Notes: generated by a model from the letters alone, not told the origin. DNA of 64,000 bases from JBICHN01 sp043101845 (GCA_043101845.1 JBICHN010000011.1:1240001-1304000); one strand, 5' to 3'; positions 25,797 through 35,800 are shown, numbered from the stretch's first letter. Translations and numbers: made by a program.

Positions 25797-27203
25797 TTGC
25801 ACGAGTCCCGGATGGCGATACCGAACTTTCAACGCGAAATTGACCTTGGAGACGGCGTGGGTTTCGATTTGGGTCGCCTTCGGGCGATCGTTCGCGGCGA
25901 AGCCCGAATGTCGCGTGAGGAGGCGCTCGACCTCTACTACCGGGCGCCACTCCATGAACTCGGCCGGTGGGCGGACGCCCGCTGCCGGGTGGTCCACGGC
26001 GAGCGGATTCGCACCTATGTCATCGACCGCAACATCAACTACACGAATGTGTGTTCGGCGCACTGCACCTTCTGCGCGTTCCGGCGCAACGGTGATGATA
26101 ACGACGCGTACACCCTCTCGTACGAGGCGATTCTGGACAAGATCCGCGAGCTCGTGGAGATTGGCGGGACGCAGATTCTCATGCAGGGGGGCATGAACCC
26201 GGAGCTTCCGCTCTCCTGGTACGAAGAGCTGTTGCATCGAATTAAGGACGAGTTTCCGGGCGTGCACATTCACGCCTTCAGCCCGCCGGAGTTCATCGAG
26301 TTTGTGCATTTCTTCGATCCTCCGGGCGGGGACCTCGAAGCGAAGCTCGAATGGGTGTTCCGGCGGTTGCAGGCGGCCGGGCTCGACTCATTGCCCGGCG
26401 GGGGCGGCGAGATATTCGCCGAGCCCGTTCGTCGAAAGATCGGTCTCGGCAAGTGCACCGCCGAAGCATGGTTGACGGTGATGCGCGTCGCCCACAAACT
26501 CGGAATGTACACCTCGGCGACGATGATGTTCGGCCATATCGAGGGGATCGCCGATCGGATCGATCACCTGGACCGGGTTCGGAACTGGCAGGATCGAGCG
26601 ATCGCGGACTTCGGGACGTCCGGCGGAGGGCGCTACAAGGCGTTCATCGCATGGCCCTTCCAGCGCGAGAATACGCCGCTCGGCCGTCTTCCGGAATGGA
26701 ATCGGGAATCCGGGGACGAGTTCCCCGGTGACGCGGTGGCTCGTGGCGTCGATCATCCCAGGTTCGGCAAGTCGGTGAGGATGGCCGGGGCGACAGAATA
26801 CCTCCGCACGCAGGCGATCAGCCGGCTGTATCTCGACAACATCTATTCGATCGGCTCGAGCTGGGTGACCATGGGGCCGCACATCGGCCAACTCGCCCTC
26901 CAGTTCGGGGCGAACGACATGGGCTCGGTCATGATGGAGGAGAATGTCGTTTCGGCCGCCGGGACGACCTACTGCCTAACGGAGCCCCTGATTTGCCGGC
27001 TCATCCGAGACGCCGGCTTCCTCCCGGCGCAGCGGGACAATGTGTACAACCTGCTTCGGGTACACGACACGGACGACGCGCCGGACCGGGCGGTCGGGGA
27101 CTGGTCGACTCAACGGGCTCGCAAGCTTGCCGTCGAGGCCCGTCCTGACGGCCTTGACGGCGGGGGACCGGTGACGGTGACCGTCGGCGCCAGCGACTCG
27201 TAG
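25797..27203 (+). CDS. mqnC: Cyclic dehypoxanthinyl futalosine synthase (radical SAM)
   Basis: MqnC is the radical SAM enzyme of the futalosine route to menaquinone and closes the cyclic intermediate from dehypoxanthine futalosine. The radical SAM cluster motif is CSAHCTFC (C-x3-C-x2-C) after NYTNV. The downstream HIHAFSPPEF, LPGGGGEIF and AFIAWPFQRENT segments, and the SSWVTMGPHIGQLALQFG block, favour MqnC over the related MqnE, which usually has AFHPDNT. With 468 residues it is longer than the usual 370-400; the extra part includes a loop around residues 300-330 and the tail. The start is probably TTG at 25797 with AGGAG four bases upstream; ATG at 25812 is the alternative. No other menaquinone gene is adjacent. 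Confidence 0.92.
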   Translation: MHESRMAIPNFQREIDLGDGVGFDLGRLRAIVRGEARMSREEALDLYYRAPLHELGRWADARCRVVHGERIRTYVIDRNINYTNVCSAHCTFCAFRRNGDDNDAYTLSYEAILDKIRELVEIGGTQILMQGGMNPELPLSWYEELLHRIKDEFPGVHIHAFSPPEFIEFVHFFDPPGGDLEAKLEWVFRRLQAAGLDSLPGGGGEIFAEPVRRKIGLGKCTAEAWLTVMRVAHKLGMYTSATMMFGHIEGIADRIDHLDRVRNWQDRAIADFGTSGGGRYKAFIAWPFQRENTPLGRLPEWNRESGDEFPGDAVARGVDHPRFGKSVRMAGATEYLRTQAISRLYLDNIYSIGSSWVTMGPHIGQLALQFGANDMGSVMMEENVVSAAGTTYCLTEPLICRLIRDAGFLPAQRDNVYNLLRVHDTDDAPDRAVGDWSTQRARKLAVEARPDGLDGGGPVTVTVGASDS

Positions 27204-27491
27204 CGTCTTCTATCTTTCCCAGCTTAAAACGAGGGAAACTCTTCCGATTGTGCGCAAGGATCGCCGTGCGCCGGGGAATGCTCGACAGTTTTTGAGCAAG
27301 AAATGGAATCCCGGTGGCTCATGAATCACGCTGCGTTTATAGTGGACCCGATTCCGCTGGCGTCCTCTCGCGATGAGCAGTTTATCGACCGAGACCTCTC
27401 ATCCGCCGCGGCCGAGCAGGGACAGGCAGAGAAGCGAATACCGCCCGAAACCGGCGTCGTGAACTTTTGCGATTCGTCGTGGGGTCGTTGG

Positions 27492-29540
27492 ATGGTTGAG
27501 AAAGCAAACGGCTTGAGATGCGCGCGTTCGATCAATGGCGCGCGGCTCCATTACCACCGGCTACTCATCGCAACGCTCATTGCGATCCTGGCGCCGGTAC
27601 AGGGAGCGTTCGCACAGGTCGCGCCGAATCTCGTGATCGTGCTCACCGACGATCAGGGTATCGACTCGATTGAAGGCGCCCACTGGCCGAACGATCTCGG
27701 CGTGCACACGCCGAATCTCGCCGAACTCGCGAGTCGAGGCGTCGTCTTCCCGTATACGCGCGTGAATTCTCGATGCTCGCCGACCCGGGCGGGTATGTTG
27801 ACCGGGCGTCATGCGCTCGAGACCGGGGTCATGGGGGTCGTGAACGCGTCGACGCCGACGCCCGATCGCGACCAACTCGCGCTGCAGACCGAAGAGCGAA
27901 CAATCGCCGAGGTCCTGCGCGACATGGGTTACTACACGATCCTCATCGACAAATGGCATGTCGGCTGGGAGCGAACGCTGGGTCAGCGCGCCGAGCAGCA
28001 GGGCATCGATGCGTTCTTCGATTACCACGATTACGAGGGACTTGACGATCCGCTCGAAGTCGGCGACGAACATGTCACGCTCATGGTCGACCTCGCCGTC
28101 GCCGCAGTGAACGAGCGGCCGGATCCCGACCAGCCCTACGCGCTCTTCGTCTGGGGGATCGACCCACACCGGCGATACGACCTCAGTCGGCGCGAACCGA
28201 TGGGCTGGTGGATTGTCGATACCGCGCTTCTTCCGTCGGGCGAGGACTATTACGCTCCCGGCTTCGACACGGAGCGGAATCGGTATCGGGCCGTGGTTGA
28301 GTCAATCGACACCGAACTCGCGCGAATGTTTCGCGAGCTTGGGGTGGTCGACGAGTCCAACCTCTATCAGGACGAGAGCGACACGGTCGTCTTCTTCCTC
28401 AGCGACAACGGCACGCCGATGGAAGTCGCCGATCGTCCGACTCATGCGAAGGGCTCGCCATTCGAAGGCGGGCTGCGGGTTCCGTTCTTTGTGTTCGGCG
28501 AATCGGTTCCGGCGGACGGGGCCGGGCTCGACCGTCTCGTAAGCCATCTTGATTTCTTCGACACGATCTCGGACATCATCGGCGCGGATCCCGCGATTCG
28601 CGGAGAAGCGATCCGGCATGGCGTGAGTTTCGCTGATGCGATCGGTTGGGGAACGCCCGGCGCCGAGCGCCTCTACACGATCTCCACGCACGGGCAGCCC
28701 GATCCCGCCGATCAACGCGTCGCGCTCGCCGACCGCGAGTTCAAACTTGTCATCCCCGCGAGTCACCCCGGACTCCTGACCGCCGAAGAGGTCGAGTTCT
28801 ACGACCTCGTAAACGACCCTCTCGAGGAGACAGCGCTCCACATTGACACCATGTCACCGGAACAGCTCGTCGCGTTCGACCGGATGCGACAGGACCTGCC
28901 GCTCTACTGGGCGGCCGGCGTCTTCGAGCCCACGGCGATGCAGATCGACATCCCGCTCACCCACTCGATGTCGATCAACAGTCGGAGCCAGCAGCAGGCG
29001 GACGAGCTAATCGTGGGCGTCACCGATCGGTCCGGCGTTCCGGCGGTGGAGAGCCGCGCGTACTACCGATTCGATATCGACGCGATCGATTCTCTGCTTC
29101 CGGTCGGCTCGACCATGGATGATGTCGTCGGCGCGGAGATCGTGCTCTTCTTCGCGCATGATTCGCCGGAGGCGGACGGGGTCGATACTCCGCCGCTCCG
29201 CGCGGCGCCGGCGTCCATGGACTGGTTCACCCGTCAGCGCTCGTGGCGGATGCTCCTGAATCGCTGGGTCGATCGGAAGATGGGCGAGATCGATCTCGCG
29301 GCGCACATCATCGTCGATCCAGAGGGCGACAAGCTCTGCGGGGTGCCGCTTCCGGAGGGCTCGCCCTTAAGTCTCGGTCCGGCCGAAGACACGCTCACCG
29401 TCGTCCGGTACTGGTACGACAATCGGCCGCATAATTTCGGAATCGTGGTCTTCACCGAAATCCGCGCGTCCGGATTTGGCGACCAGGCAGTCGCATTCCA
29501 GCCGACGGCGATTCTTCGGTTGACGCTCGCCGGTCAATGA
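27492..29540 (+). CDS. Exported sulfatase with C-terminal beta domain
   Basis: From the ATG chosen here the 682-residue product has a signal peptide with a long basic n-region and cleavage near GAFA-Q. The type I sulfatase signature SRCSPTRAGMLTGR gives Cys95, which would be converted to formylglycine. Metal ligands are visible in VLTDDQG and SDNGTPME, and the KWHVGWE motif provides further active-site residues. The last roughly 190 residues resemble the DNRLRE-type beta domains attached to planctomycete enzymes. The frame is open to an ATG at 27303, but that start would bury the signal peptide. The natural substrate (a sulfated polysaccharide or ester) cannot be read from sequence. No maturation enzyme is in the window. 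Confidence 0.9.
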   Translation: MVEKANGLRCARSINGARLHYHRLLIATLIAILAPVQGAFAQVAPNLVIVLTDDQGIDSIEGAHWPNDLGVHTPNLAELASRGVVFPYTRVNSRCSPTRAGMLTGRHALETGVMGVVNASTPTPDRDQLALQTEERTIAEVLRDMGYYTILIDKWHVGWERTLGQRAEQQGIDAFFDYHDYEGLDDPLEVGDEHVTLMVDLAVAAVNERPDPDQPYALFVWGIDPHRRYDLSRREPMGWWIVDTALLPSGEDYYAPGFDTERNRYRAVVESIDTELARMFRELGVVDESNLYQDESDTVVFFLSDNGTPMEVADRPTHAKGSPFEGGLRVPFFVFGESVPADGAGLDRLVSHLDFFDTISDIIGADPAIRGEAIRHGVSFADAIGWGTPGAERLYTISTHGQPDPADQRVALADREFKLVIPASHPGLLTAEEVEFYDLVNDPLEETALHIDTMSPEQLVAFDRMRQDLPLYWAAGVFEPTAMQIDIPLTHSMSINSRSQQQADELIVGVTDRSGVPAVESRAYYRFDIDAIDSLLPVGSTMDDVVGAEIVLFFAHDSPEADGVDTPPLRAAPASMDWFTRQRSWRMLLNRWVDRKMGEIDLAAHIIVDPEGDKLCGVPLPEGSPLSLGPAEDTLTVVRYWYDNRPHNFGIVVFTEIRASGFGDQAVAFQPTAILRLTLAGQ

Positions 29541-29561
29541 TCGCTGCGTCGGGTCGAGCGA

Positions 29562-30503
29562 TCAGTCGATCGGGAAGACTTCGACGGACCAGACCCCGAT
29601 CTCATTCGAGCCCGGTTCAATATCGATGAGCGCCTCGGGCCGATCGTCGAACGGGACGCGGTCCTGCGCGACCATCATTTCGAATCGCCAGTCTGAAACG
29701 CCCTCGAACACTTCCGCGGCGAGTTCTTCCACCTGCCCGAGTGAGTCCGCCGACATCCACATCTCGACATACGCGTATTGACCCTCAGTCTGCTCGGAGA
29801 CGGCGAGGGCGACTACATGCCAGATCGTCACGCCGAGCTCGCGACCGAGTTCGTCCGCGTTTCCGTCGAGATCCACATCGAGCTCGAGCCGCCACGCCCG
29901 TTGCAGATTCATGATGACATCGTCGATCGAAAGGCGCCCGGGCGTCGAGTCGATCACACTGCGGAGTCCGCTCTCAATCGCATCGTCCGTCCAATGCTCC
30001 GGCACCTCGGAGAGGCCGAGATCGTCCAGCACATTCTCGATGATCTCGCGGCGGTCTTCGGTGACGCTGATCGATACGCCCTTGTATTCGTCGACAAGGA
30101 TTTCGATGTAGGGGTTGTCGCTCATGGCGCCGGCGGCGATCGCCCCGTCCTCGAGAAGCACTGGTTCGAAATACCTCCACGCCGAGTAGAAGGTCACAAA
30201 GGAGATGGGATCGTCACTGATCAGGACATCGACCTGTCGATACGCGTCGCGCGAGCCGGCTTCGAGGATCGGATAGACCTCGTCTGGAAGCATGCCGAAG
30301 AGTCGATCGATGACCGCCTTGAGTCGCTCGTGACTCACGACAATCAGGAACTGAAAACTCTCCGGTGTCTCGTCGTCACCCGCATGAAAGGTGATCGTGA
30401 AGCCCTCAAGGGGCGGTTGCGGCTTAGGGGGGGCCCAACCGAGCGGGAACGAGAATCCGTTCACGACGATCCGCTCAAGACTTGAGTTCAACTCGTACTG
30501 CAC
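29562..30503 (-). CDS. Hypothetical acidic protein
   Basis: I recognise no family in these 313 residues. There is no signal peptide or membrane segment, and the protein is strongly acidic, so it is probably soluble and cytoplasmic. It appears to have alternating beta and helical segments, for instance GFTITFHAGDD and ALIDIEPGSNEIGVWSVEVF at the end, which suggests a beta-sandwich or repeat fold. It is convergent with the sulfatase gene (21-base gap) and on the same strand as the deacetylase-like gene upstream. Codon use looks like that of its neighbours, so it is probably genuine. Confidence 0.7.
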   Translation of the reverse strand: MQYELNSSLERIVVNGFSFPLGWAPPKPQPPLEGFTITFHAGDDETPESFQFLIVVSHERLKAVIDRLFGMLPDEVYPILEAGSRDAYRQVDVLISDDPISFVTFYSAWRYFEPVLLEDGAIAAGAMSDNPYIEILVDEYKGVSISVTEDRREIIENVLDDLGLSEVPEHWTDDAIESGLRSVIDSTPGRLSIDDVIMNLQRAWRLELDVDLDGNADELGRELGVTIWHVVALAVSEQTEGQYAYVEMWMSADSLGQVEELAAEVFEGVSDWRFEMMVAQDRVPFDDRPEALIDIEPGSNEIGVWSVEVFPID

Positions 30504-30613
30504 GGTCGTCGCTCGCTCGCACTCAGGCCCGCGTATCTACACTGAATCGGGCGTCTCCGCCGATGGCGCAGCCAACAGGAGGGCCGCAGCCTCGATAGTA
30601 GCAGCCCGACTCG

Positions 30614-31612
30614 TCACACGGAACCGTCTGCGCTGTTCGAGAGCGCCGCGAGATGCCGCTCGACGCCCTCGGCCAGCGCCTGCAGGTGGTAGCCGCCTTC
30701 GAGGACTGACACGATCCGCCCCTGGCTGAACTCATCGGCGACGGCGCAGATCGTCCGTGTGACGCAGGCGTAAGTGTCAGGCGTCCACCGCAGCCCCGCG
30801 AGTGGATCTCTCGCATCCGCGTCGAAGCCGGCGGAGACGAGCACGACCTCAGGACGGAATTCACGAAGGCGCGGCGCCGCTTCCGAGTCGAATCGACGCC
30901 GTGCCTCATCGCCGTCACTTCCGGGCGGCAGCGTCAGGTTCATCGTGTATCCCGCGCCGGGCGTCTTCGGTGTTCCAATCTCGTGTTCGTAGCCGGTACC
31001 CGGGTAAAGCATTGCGGGATGCTGATGGGTGGAGAGGTAGAACACCTTCTCGGTCGTCTCGAAGAGGTGCTGCGTGCCGTTGCCGTGATGAACATCGAAA
31101 TCGACGATCGCAATTCGACTCATTCCGTGATGATCGATGAGATGTTGCGCCGCGATGGCGACCGTGTTGTAGAGGCAGAAACCCATCGACCGATCGCGCT
31201 CACAATGGTGTCCGGGCGGACGCATGGCGACGAACCCCCGGCGAAGAGTCGCAGCCATTACGAACTCCACCGCCGCGATCGCGCACGCGACCGCCGCTCG
31301 GGCGGCGCGCTCGCTCTGCCGTCCAATCGCCGAATCTGGTGAGTCGATGTACGCGTCGCCGTTGGCGCAGGCGGTTCGGAGTCGATGCATGTATGAATCG
31401 TCGTGGATCCCGCGGATTGCGGCATCGACCAGCGCCTCGGACGGCCACGGATCCGGGTCGAGTGGAGTACGCACGCGATAGCCCAACCGCCGTACCGTCC
31501 GCATGACGCTCTCGAGGCGCGCGGGCCGTTCGGGGTGTCTCGGCCCGGTCTCGTGGGCGAGACCAAGCGGATCATGAAAGACGACCGTTTCCATTGTCGA
31601 GTTCGCGGACAT
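30614..31612 (-). CDS. Histone deacetylase-family zinc hydrolase
   Basis: This 332-residue protein belongs to the class II HDAC/acetoin-utilisation (AcuC) superfamily and should remove acetyl or acyl groups from lysines, polyamines or related amines. Visible active-site features are the histidine pair in RPPGHHCERD, zinc ligands in VDFDVHHGNGTQ and SAGFDADARDPL, and the catalytic tyrosine in LEGGYHLQAL. A GTG-ATG pair follows the transporter stop within a few bases, and ATG 31612 is taken; ATG 31594 is also possible. The tight spacing suggests co-transcription with the NSS transporter upstream. The physiological substrate is unknown. Confidence 0.92.
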   Translation of the reverse strand: MSANSTMETVVFHDPLGLAHETGPRHPERPARLESVMRTVRRLGYRVRTPLDPDPWPSEALVDAAIRGIHDDSYMHRLRTACANGDAYIDSPDSAIGRQSERAARAAVACAIAAVEFVMAATLRRGFVAMRPPGHHCERDRSMGFCLYNTVAIAAQHLIDHHGMSRIAIVDFDVHHGNGTQHLFETTEKVFYLSTHQHPAMLYPGTGYEHEIGTPKTPGAGYTMNLTLPPGSDGDEARRRFDSEAAPRLREFRPEVVLVSAGFDADARDPLAGLRWTPDTYACVTRTICAVADEFSQGRIVSVLEGGYHLQALAEGVERHLAALSNSADGSV

Positions 31613-31615
31613 CAC

Positions 31616-33391
31616 TCAATGAAAGAGCCCGTGGAAGAACTCGTCCGCATCAAGCAGGCCCACCTTCTGCGCGAGAACCACCAGCACGAGCGCCGGCGCA
31701 ACGAATCGGACGAGCAGGAGCCAACCCATCGTGAGCCCGGACGACAATGAGCCGAGTTCGGCGTCTCGCAGGCGTTTCGGCATGACCCATCCGGCGTAGA
31801 TTGAGATGAGCAGCCCTCCGAGGGGAAGCATCCAGTTCGACGCCATGTAGTCCATCGTGTCGAAGAAGTTCTTCCCCGTGCTCGATTCCCAGCCGCCCAT
31901 GACAAAGTTGGGGTCGAGTGAAAACGCGGACGGAATGGAGAAGGCGAAGATCGTGAGACCGAGTGTCCACACGGCCTTCGGCCGCCGCCAGCCTCGTTCG
32001 TCGATGAAGTAGGAACTCACCACTTCGAGCAGTGAGATCGACGAAGTCAGCGCTGCGAAGACGACGAGTCCGAAGAACAGCAGGGCGAGCAGCATGCCCC
32101 CGCGCCCGATCTCGGCGAACGCAAGCGGCATGCTCATGAAGACGAGTCCAGGCCCCGCGTTGGGATCTTGTCCGTACGAGAAGGTGATCGGAAAGATCAT
32201 GAGACACGCGAGAAGGGCGATCGTCGTGTCAAGTCCCGCGATGGTCACGGATTCGCTGGTCAGCGCTTCCTTGGTGCGCTGGTAGGATCCGTAGGTGATC
32301 ATCGCGCCCATCCCGAGCGAGAGCGTGAAGAACGCGTGGCCGAGCGCCTCGAGCACGCCGCTCGCCTGGAGCTTCGTAATGTCGGGTTTGAAGATGAACG
32401 AGACCGCCTCGCCGAAGCCGGGCTTGAACATGCCGTAGACGACCATGACGAGAATGAGCACGAAGAGCAGCGGCATGAGTATGCGACAGGTTCGTTCGAT
32501 ACCGGAACTCACGCCTCCCGCCACGATGAGGATCGTGACGAGCATGAAGATCGCGGCCCAGAAGGTCGAAGTCCAACCGTCCGTCGCCACATCGAGAAAC
32601 GCGGATTGAATACGATCGAAGATGACGGCTCGTCGTCGTTCGGTCGAGGCTTCGCGACGGATCTCGTCCTCGGACCAGTCGGCGTAGTAGACCTGCGCGT
32701 CGGCGCGGGCTTGGCGCTGGGCTTCGGCGATGCGCTCGAGCAGGGCTTCGGCCTCCTCAACCTGCGCGCGGCGCAGCGGATCGACGAGCAGCCGTTCACG
32801 CGCTTCGGCGTCGTCGCCGATGATGGCGAGCGCAGCCCGGTACTCGTCGTACGCGATCCAGACCGATGGTTTCGCGTCCTGCCTGATGGTGACCGCTCGT
32901 GGTCGCGACGCGCGACCGGCGCGAGTTTCGACGAGCGACTCGCGCATTTCATCGAGCGAGGTCGAGGCCCCGTAGGCGATCGCTTCGATTTCGGCCTCGT
33001 CGTGAATCGGCTGCGTGAAGTTCACCGCGGACTTGATCGTGAAGTCCATCGCCCAGCCGGCGACGACGATGTAGTACGAGAGAATGACGAACCCGGTAAT
33101 GACACCGAGCCACCCGACCGACGCCCAGCCGGTACGGCGCCCCTGAAGTTCGTGGAAGGCGCCCACCGGCTGCTTCTGCGCGGCGCGGCCGATCATGATC
33201 TCCGCCATCATGATCGGAATGCCCACGAGAAGAATGCAGAAGAGGTAGATGAGGACGAAGAGTCCGCCGCCGTTTTCGCCGGTGATGTACGGAAACTTCC
33301 ACAGGTTGCCGAGTCCGACGGCGGAGCCGGCGGCGGCGAGGATGAATCCGGCGCGGGAGGCCCATTGTCCGCGATCCTGGGGCGTCGCCAT
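31616..33391 (-). CDS. Sodium-dependent (NSS/SNF family) transporter with long insertion
   Basis: This sodium:neurotransmitter symporter-family protein probably imports an amino acid or amine with sodium. The first helix motif GSAVGLGNLWKFPYITGENGG is at residues 22-43, and about twelve membrane segments are visible. The 591-residue length is well above the 450-520 normal for bacterial members. The excess comes from about residues 130-265 between helices three and four, a hydrophilic segment rich in Ala, Glu and Arg with helical character. The ATG at 33391 has AAGGAG seven bases upstream; the open frame extends to 33634. The gene diverges from the AGCS symporter and precedes the deacetylase-like gene. 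Confidence 0.92.
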   Translation of the reverse strand: MATPQDRGQWASRAGFILAAAGSAVGLGNLWKFPYITGENGGGLFVLIYLFCILLVGIPIMMAEIMIGRAAQKQPVGAFHELQGRRTGWASVGWLGVITGFVILSYYIVVAGWAMDFTIKSAVNFTQPIHDEAEIEAIAYGASTSLDEMRESLVETRAGRASRPRAVTIRQDAKPSVWIAYDEYRAALAIIGDDAEARERLLVDPLRRAQVEEAEALLERIAEAQRQARADAQVYYADWSEDEIRREASTERRRAVIFDRIQSAFLDVATDGWTSTFWAAIFMLVTILIVAGGVSSGIERTCRILMPLLFVLILVMVVYGMFKPGFGEAVSFIFKPDITKLQASGVLEALGHAFFTLSLGMGAMITYGSYQRTKEALTSESVTIAGLDTTIALLACLMIFPITFSYGQDPNAGPGLVFMSMPLAFAEIGRGGMLLALLFFGLVVFAALTSSISLLEVVSSYFIDERGWRRPKAVWTLGLTIFAFSIPSAFSLDPNFVMGGWESSTGKNFFDTMDYMASNWMLPLGGLLISIYAGWVMPKRLRDAELGSLSSGLTMGWLLLVRFVAPALVLVVLAQKVGLLDADEFFHGLFH

Positions 33392-33651
33392 CACGCGCTC
33401 CTTCGAGTCTCGTGGATGTGATCGTTGAGATTTCGGCAGACTAGCAGACTTCGTTCTGGTCGGCCAATTCCGGGGCGCATCGCCAGTGCGACGCCGTTGC
33501 AACCGATTCCCCGGCCGTGTATGCTGTCGCAACCTCTCGGTGGACCGATCGGTTACATTCGGCGATCGGTACGCTCGCATCGCGCCTCGGCGCGTGGATT
33601 CGGAACGACATCTTCCCGGCGGTTCGCCGTGCATCCCGGAGCGAAAAGCGA

Positions 33652-35769
33652 ATGGACACCGTCAACCAGTTCGTCAGTTCACTCAATGACATCCTGTTTC
33701 ACCAGCATGTGGTGTATGCCCTTCTGGCCACGGGCGTGCTCTTCACCTTCTGGACGATCTTCGGACAGTACCGCGCGCTCACCCACGGCGTGAGCGTGAT
33801 TCGAGGCAAGTACGACGAAGAGGGCGATCCGGGCGCCATCAACCACTTCCAGGCGCTCTCCGCGGCGCTCTCCGCCACGGTCGGTCTCGGCAATATCGGC
33901 GGCGTCGCGCTCGCCGTAGCGCTCGGGGGACCGGGCGCGATCCTCTGGATGTGGGTCATCGGAGTCGTCGGCATGGCGCTCAAGATGACCGAGGTCACGC
34001 AGTCCATGCTCTATCGCAATACGACGGACCCGGAGAATCCGCACGGCGGGCCGATGTTCGTCGTGAAGAAGGGACTCGCCGACGCGGCCGCGGGTGGTAA
34101 CAAGGTTCTCTGTGTCGCGACCGGCATCGCATTCGCCATCGTCTTCGTCTGGGCCGGATGGGTCTGGGGGACGATGCCCGTCATTGTCGGCTGCTCGATC
34201 GTCGCGCTCGGCCTGCTCATTCTCGGAATCGTCAACGGCTCCGCGCTCGGATCGATCATCGGCGGAATCTTCGTGATCACCCTGCTCATCTCGGCGATCA
34301 CGGGCGGCAACATGTTCCAGGCCTGGAATGTCGCGGATGTGACCTTTACATACTTCGGTATTCCACAGATTGCGACGGGCATCGTCCTCGCCATCGTCGT
34401 GGGCGCCGTCATCATCGGCGGCATCAAGCGAATCGGAAATGTCGCCGGGAAGCTCGTGCCGTTCATGTGCCTGCTGTACCTCACCGCAGGTGTGTATGTG
34501 CTCTTCCTCAACGCCGGTCGCATCCCGGAAATGATCGCGCTCATCTTCCGAAGCGGTCTTCCCGAGTTTCTCGGTGGCGAGCCGGCGACGGCCGGCGGCG
34601 CGTTCCTCGGCGGCACCTTCGGTTACGCCGCGATGTGGGGCATCAAGCGTGCGCTCTTCTCCTCGGAAGCCGGTCAGGGCTCGGCGCCGATCGCTCACTC
34701 GGCCGCGAAGACGGACGAACCGGTGCGCGAAGGTGTAGTCGCGGGACTCGAGCCGTTCATCGATACGCTCGTCGTCTGTACGATTACCGCACTCGTCATT
34801 CTCTCGACCGGCGCCTATGACCGGCCGGCCGAGGCGAACTACGCCGCGGCGCCCGAGATTACTTCGATCGAAGCCATCGAATACACGGATGACACCGGCA
34901 AGGCGGTCACCGTGAAGGGTCGCGTACTCGACGGCGCGGGCGACGCGGTACAGATCGTCGCGGCGGACAGTTCGAAGGCGGATCCAATCACGATTCCCGC
35001 TGCGTCGATCGTCGAGCGCACACCGCTCGAGAACGAGTGGACGCTCGTCACCACAGGGCTGCCTGCAAAGACCGATGACGCGAAGCGCATTCTGCGCGTG
35101 ACCGATGGCCCGGGCTGGCGGTCCGGCGAAACCGTCTTCATGATCGTGCACGCCGACGAGAATCTGGACACGGGTCGTGACCTGCGTCGAATCACCGGGA
35201 CGGTCTATGGGAACAATGACACTGGATGGCGGGTCGCGTGGAACGCCCTCGAATCCGAGAAGGAACCGTCGTTCATAGACGGCGAGGATGGCGACACTGA
35301 TATCGGTGTGTACGGCGACTATGCCGGCGCGTCGTTGACCGCGCACGCGTTCGACCGTGCGACTCCGGGGCTCGGCATGTGGCTCGTGACGGGCGCCGCC
35401 TGGCTGTTCGCGATCTCGACGATGATCTCATGGTCGTACTACGGCGAACAGGGCATGGTGTACCTGCTCGGTGAGAGTTCCGTCGTGCCGTACAAGATCG
35501 TCTACTGCGCCCTCATCGTCGTATCGACGCTCGGCTTCATCAAGACTGACGCGCAACTCGACATGTGGACCACGCTTGGACTTGGTGTCATGCTTGTGGC
35601 GAACATTCCGATCATGCTGCTCTTCAGCGGTCAGGCGATGAAGGCGTATCACGAATACATGGGTCGACTCAAGTCCGGCCAGATGGTCGCGCACAAGGCG
35701 CCGCCGATCACCGATGTGATCGAGGGCGAAGATGTGAAGCCCGGTCATCACTACGACCCGGAGAAGTAA
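33652..35769 (+). CDS. Sodium:alanine symporter (AGCS family) with inserted domain
   Basis: This protein belongs to the AGCS family of sodium- or proton-coupled alanine/glycine transporters. Family segments include ATVGLGNIGGVALAVALGGPG, NPHGGPMFVVKKG and the late STMISWSYYGEQG. The protein has 705 residues from the ATG at 33652 (GGAG upstream), compared with 450-550 for typical members. The excess is a hydrophilic, beta-rich segment of about 165 residues at roughly 390-556, placed between ILSTGAYD and the GASLTAHAFDRA region of the next helix. An upstream open frame to 33517 is not needed. A strong terminator follows at 35801. Confidence 0.92.
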   Translation: MDTVNQFVSSLNDILFHQHVVYALLATGVLFTFWTIFGQYRALTHGVSVIRGKYDEEGDPGAINHFQALSAALSATVGLGNIGGVALAVALGGPGAILWMWVIGVVGMALKMTEVTQSMLYRNTTDPENPHGGPMFVVKKGLADAAAGGNKVLCVATGIAFAIVFVWAGWVWGTMPVIVGCSIVALGLLILGIVNGSALGSIIGGIFVITLLISAITGGNMFQAWNVADVTFTYFGIPQIATGIVLAIVVGAVIIGGIKRIGNVAGKLVPFMCLLYLTAGVYVLFLNAGRIPEMIALIFRSGLPEFLGGEPATAGGAFLGGTFGYAAMWGIKRALFSSEAGQGSAPIAHSAAKTDEPVREGVVAGLEPFIDTLVVCTITALVILSTGAYDRPAEANYAAAPEITSIEAIEYTDDTGKAVTVKGRVLDGAGDAVQIVAADSSKADPITIPAASIVERTPLENEWTLVTTGLPAKTDDAKRILRVTDGPGWRSGETVFMIVHADENLDTGRDLRRITGTVYGNNDTGWRVAWNALESEKEPSFIDGEDGDTDIGVYGDYAGASLTAHAFDRATPGLGMWLVTGAAWLFAISTMISWSYYGEQGMVYLLGESSVVPYKIVYCALIVVSTLGFIKTDAQLDMWTTLGLGVMLVANIPIMLLFSGQAMKAYHEYMGRLKSGQMVAHKAPPITDVIEGEDVKPGHHYDPEK

Positions 35770-35800
35770 TCGAACGCCTCGAATCGCAGCGCACTCCTTC

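Noticed and set aside
25797..27203. MqnE (aminofutalosine synthase) instead of MqnC
   Set aside because: The WPFQRENT segment and the SSWVTMG...IGQLALQFGANDMGS block match MqnC rather than MqnE.
27303..27491. Upstream start for the sulfatase
   Set aside because: It would put 63 residues of low similarity before the signal peptide; the ATG at 27492 gives a normal exported sulfatase. These bases and the preceding gap otherwise show nothing I can support.
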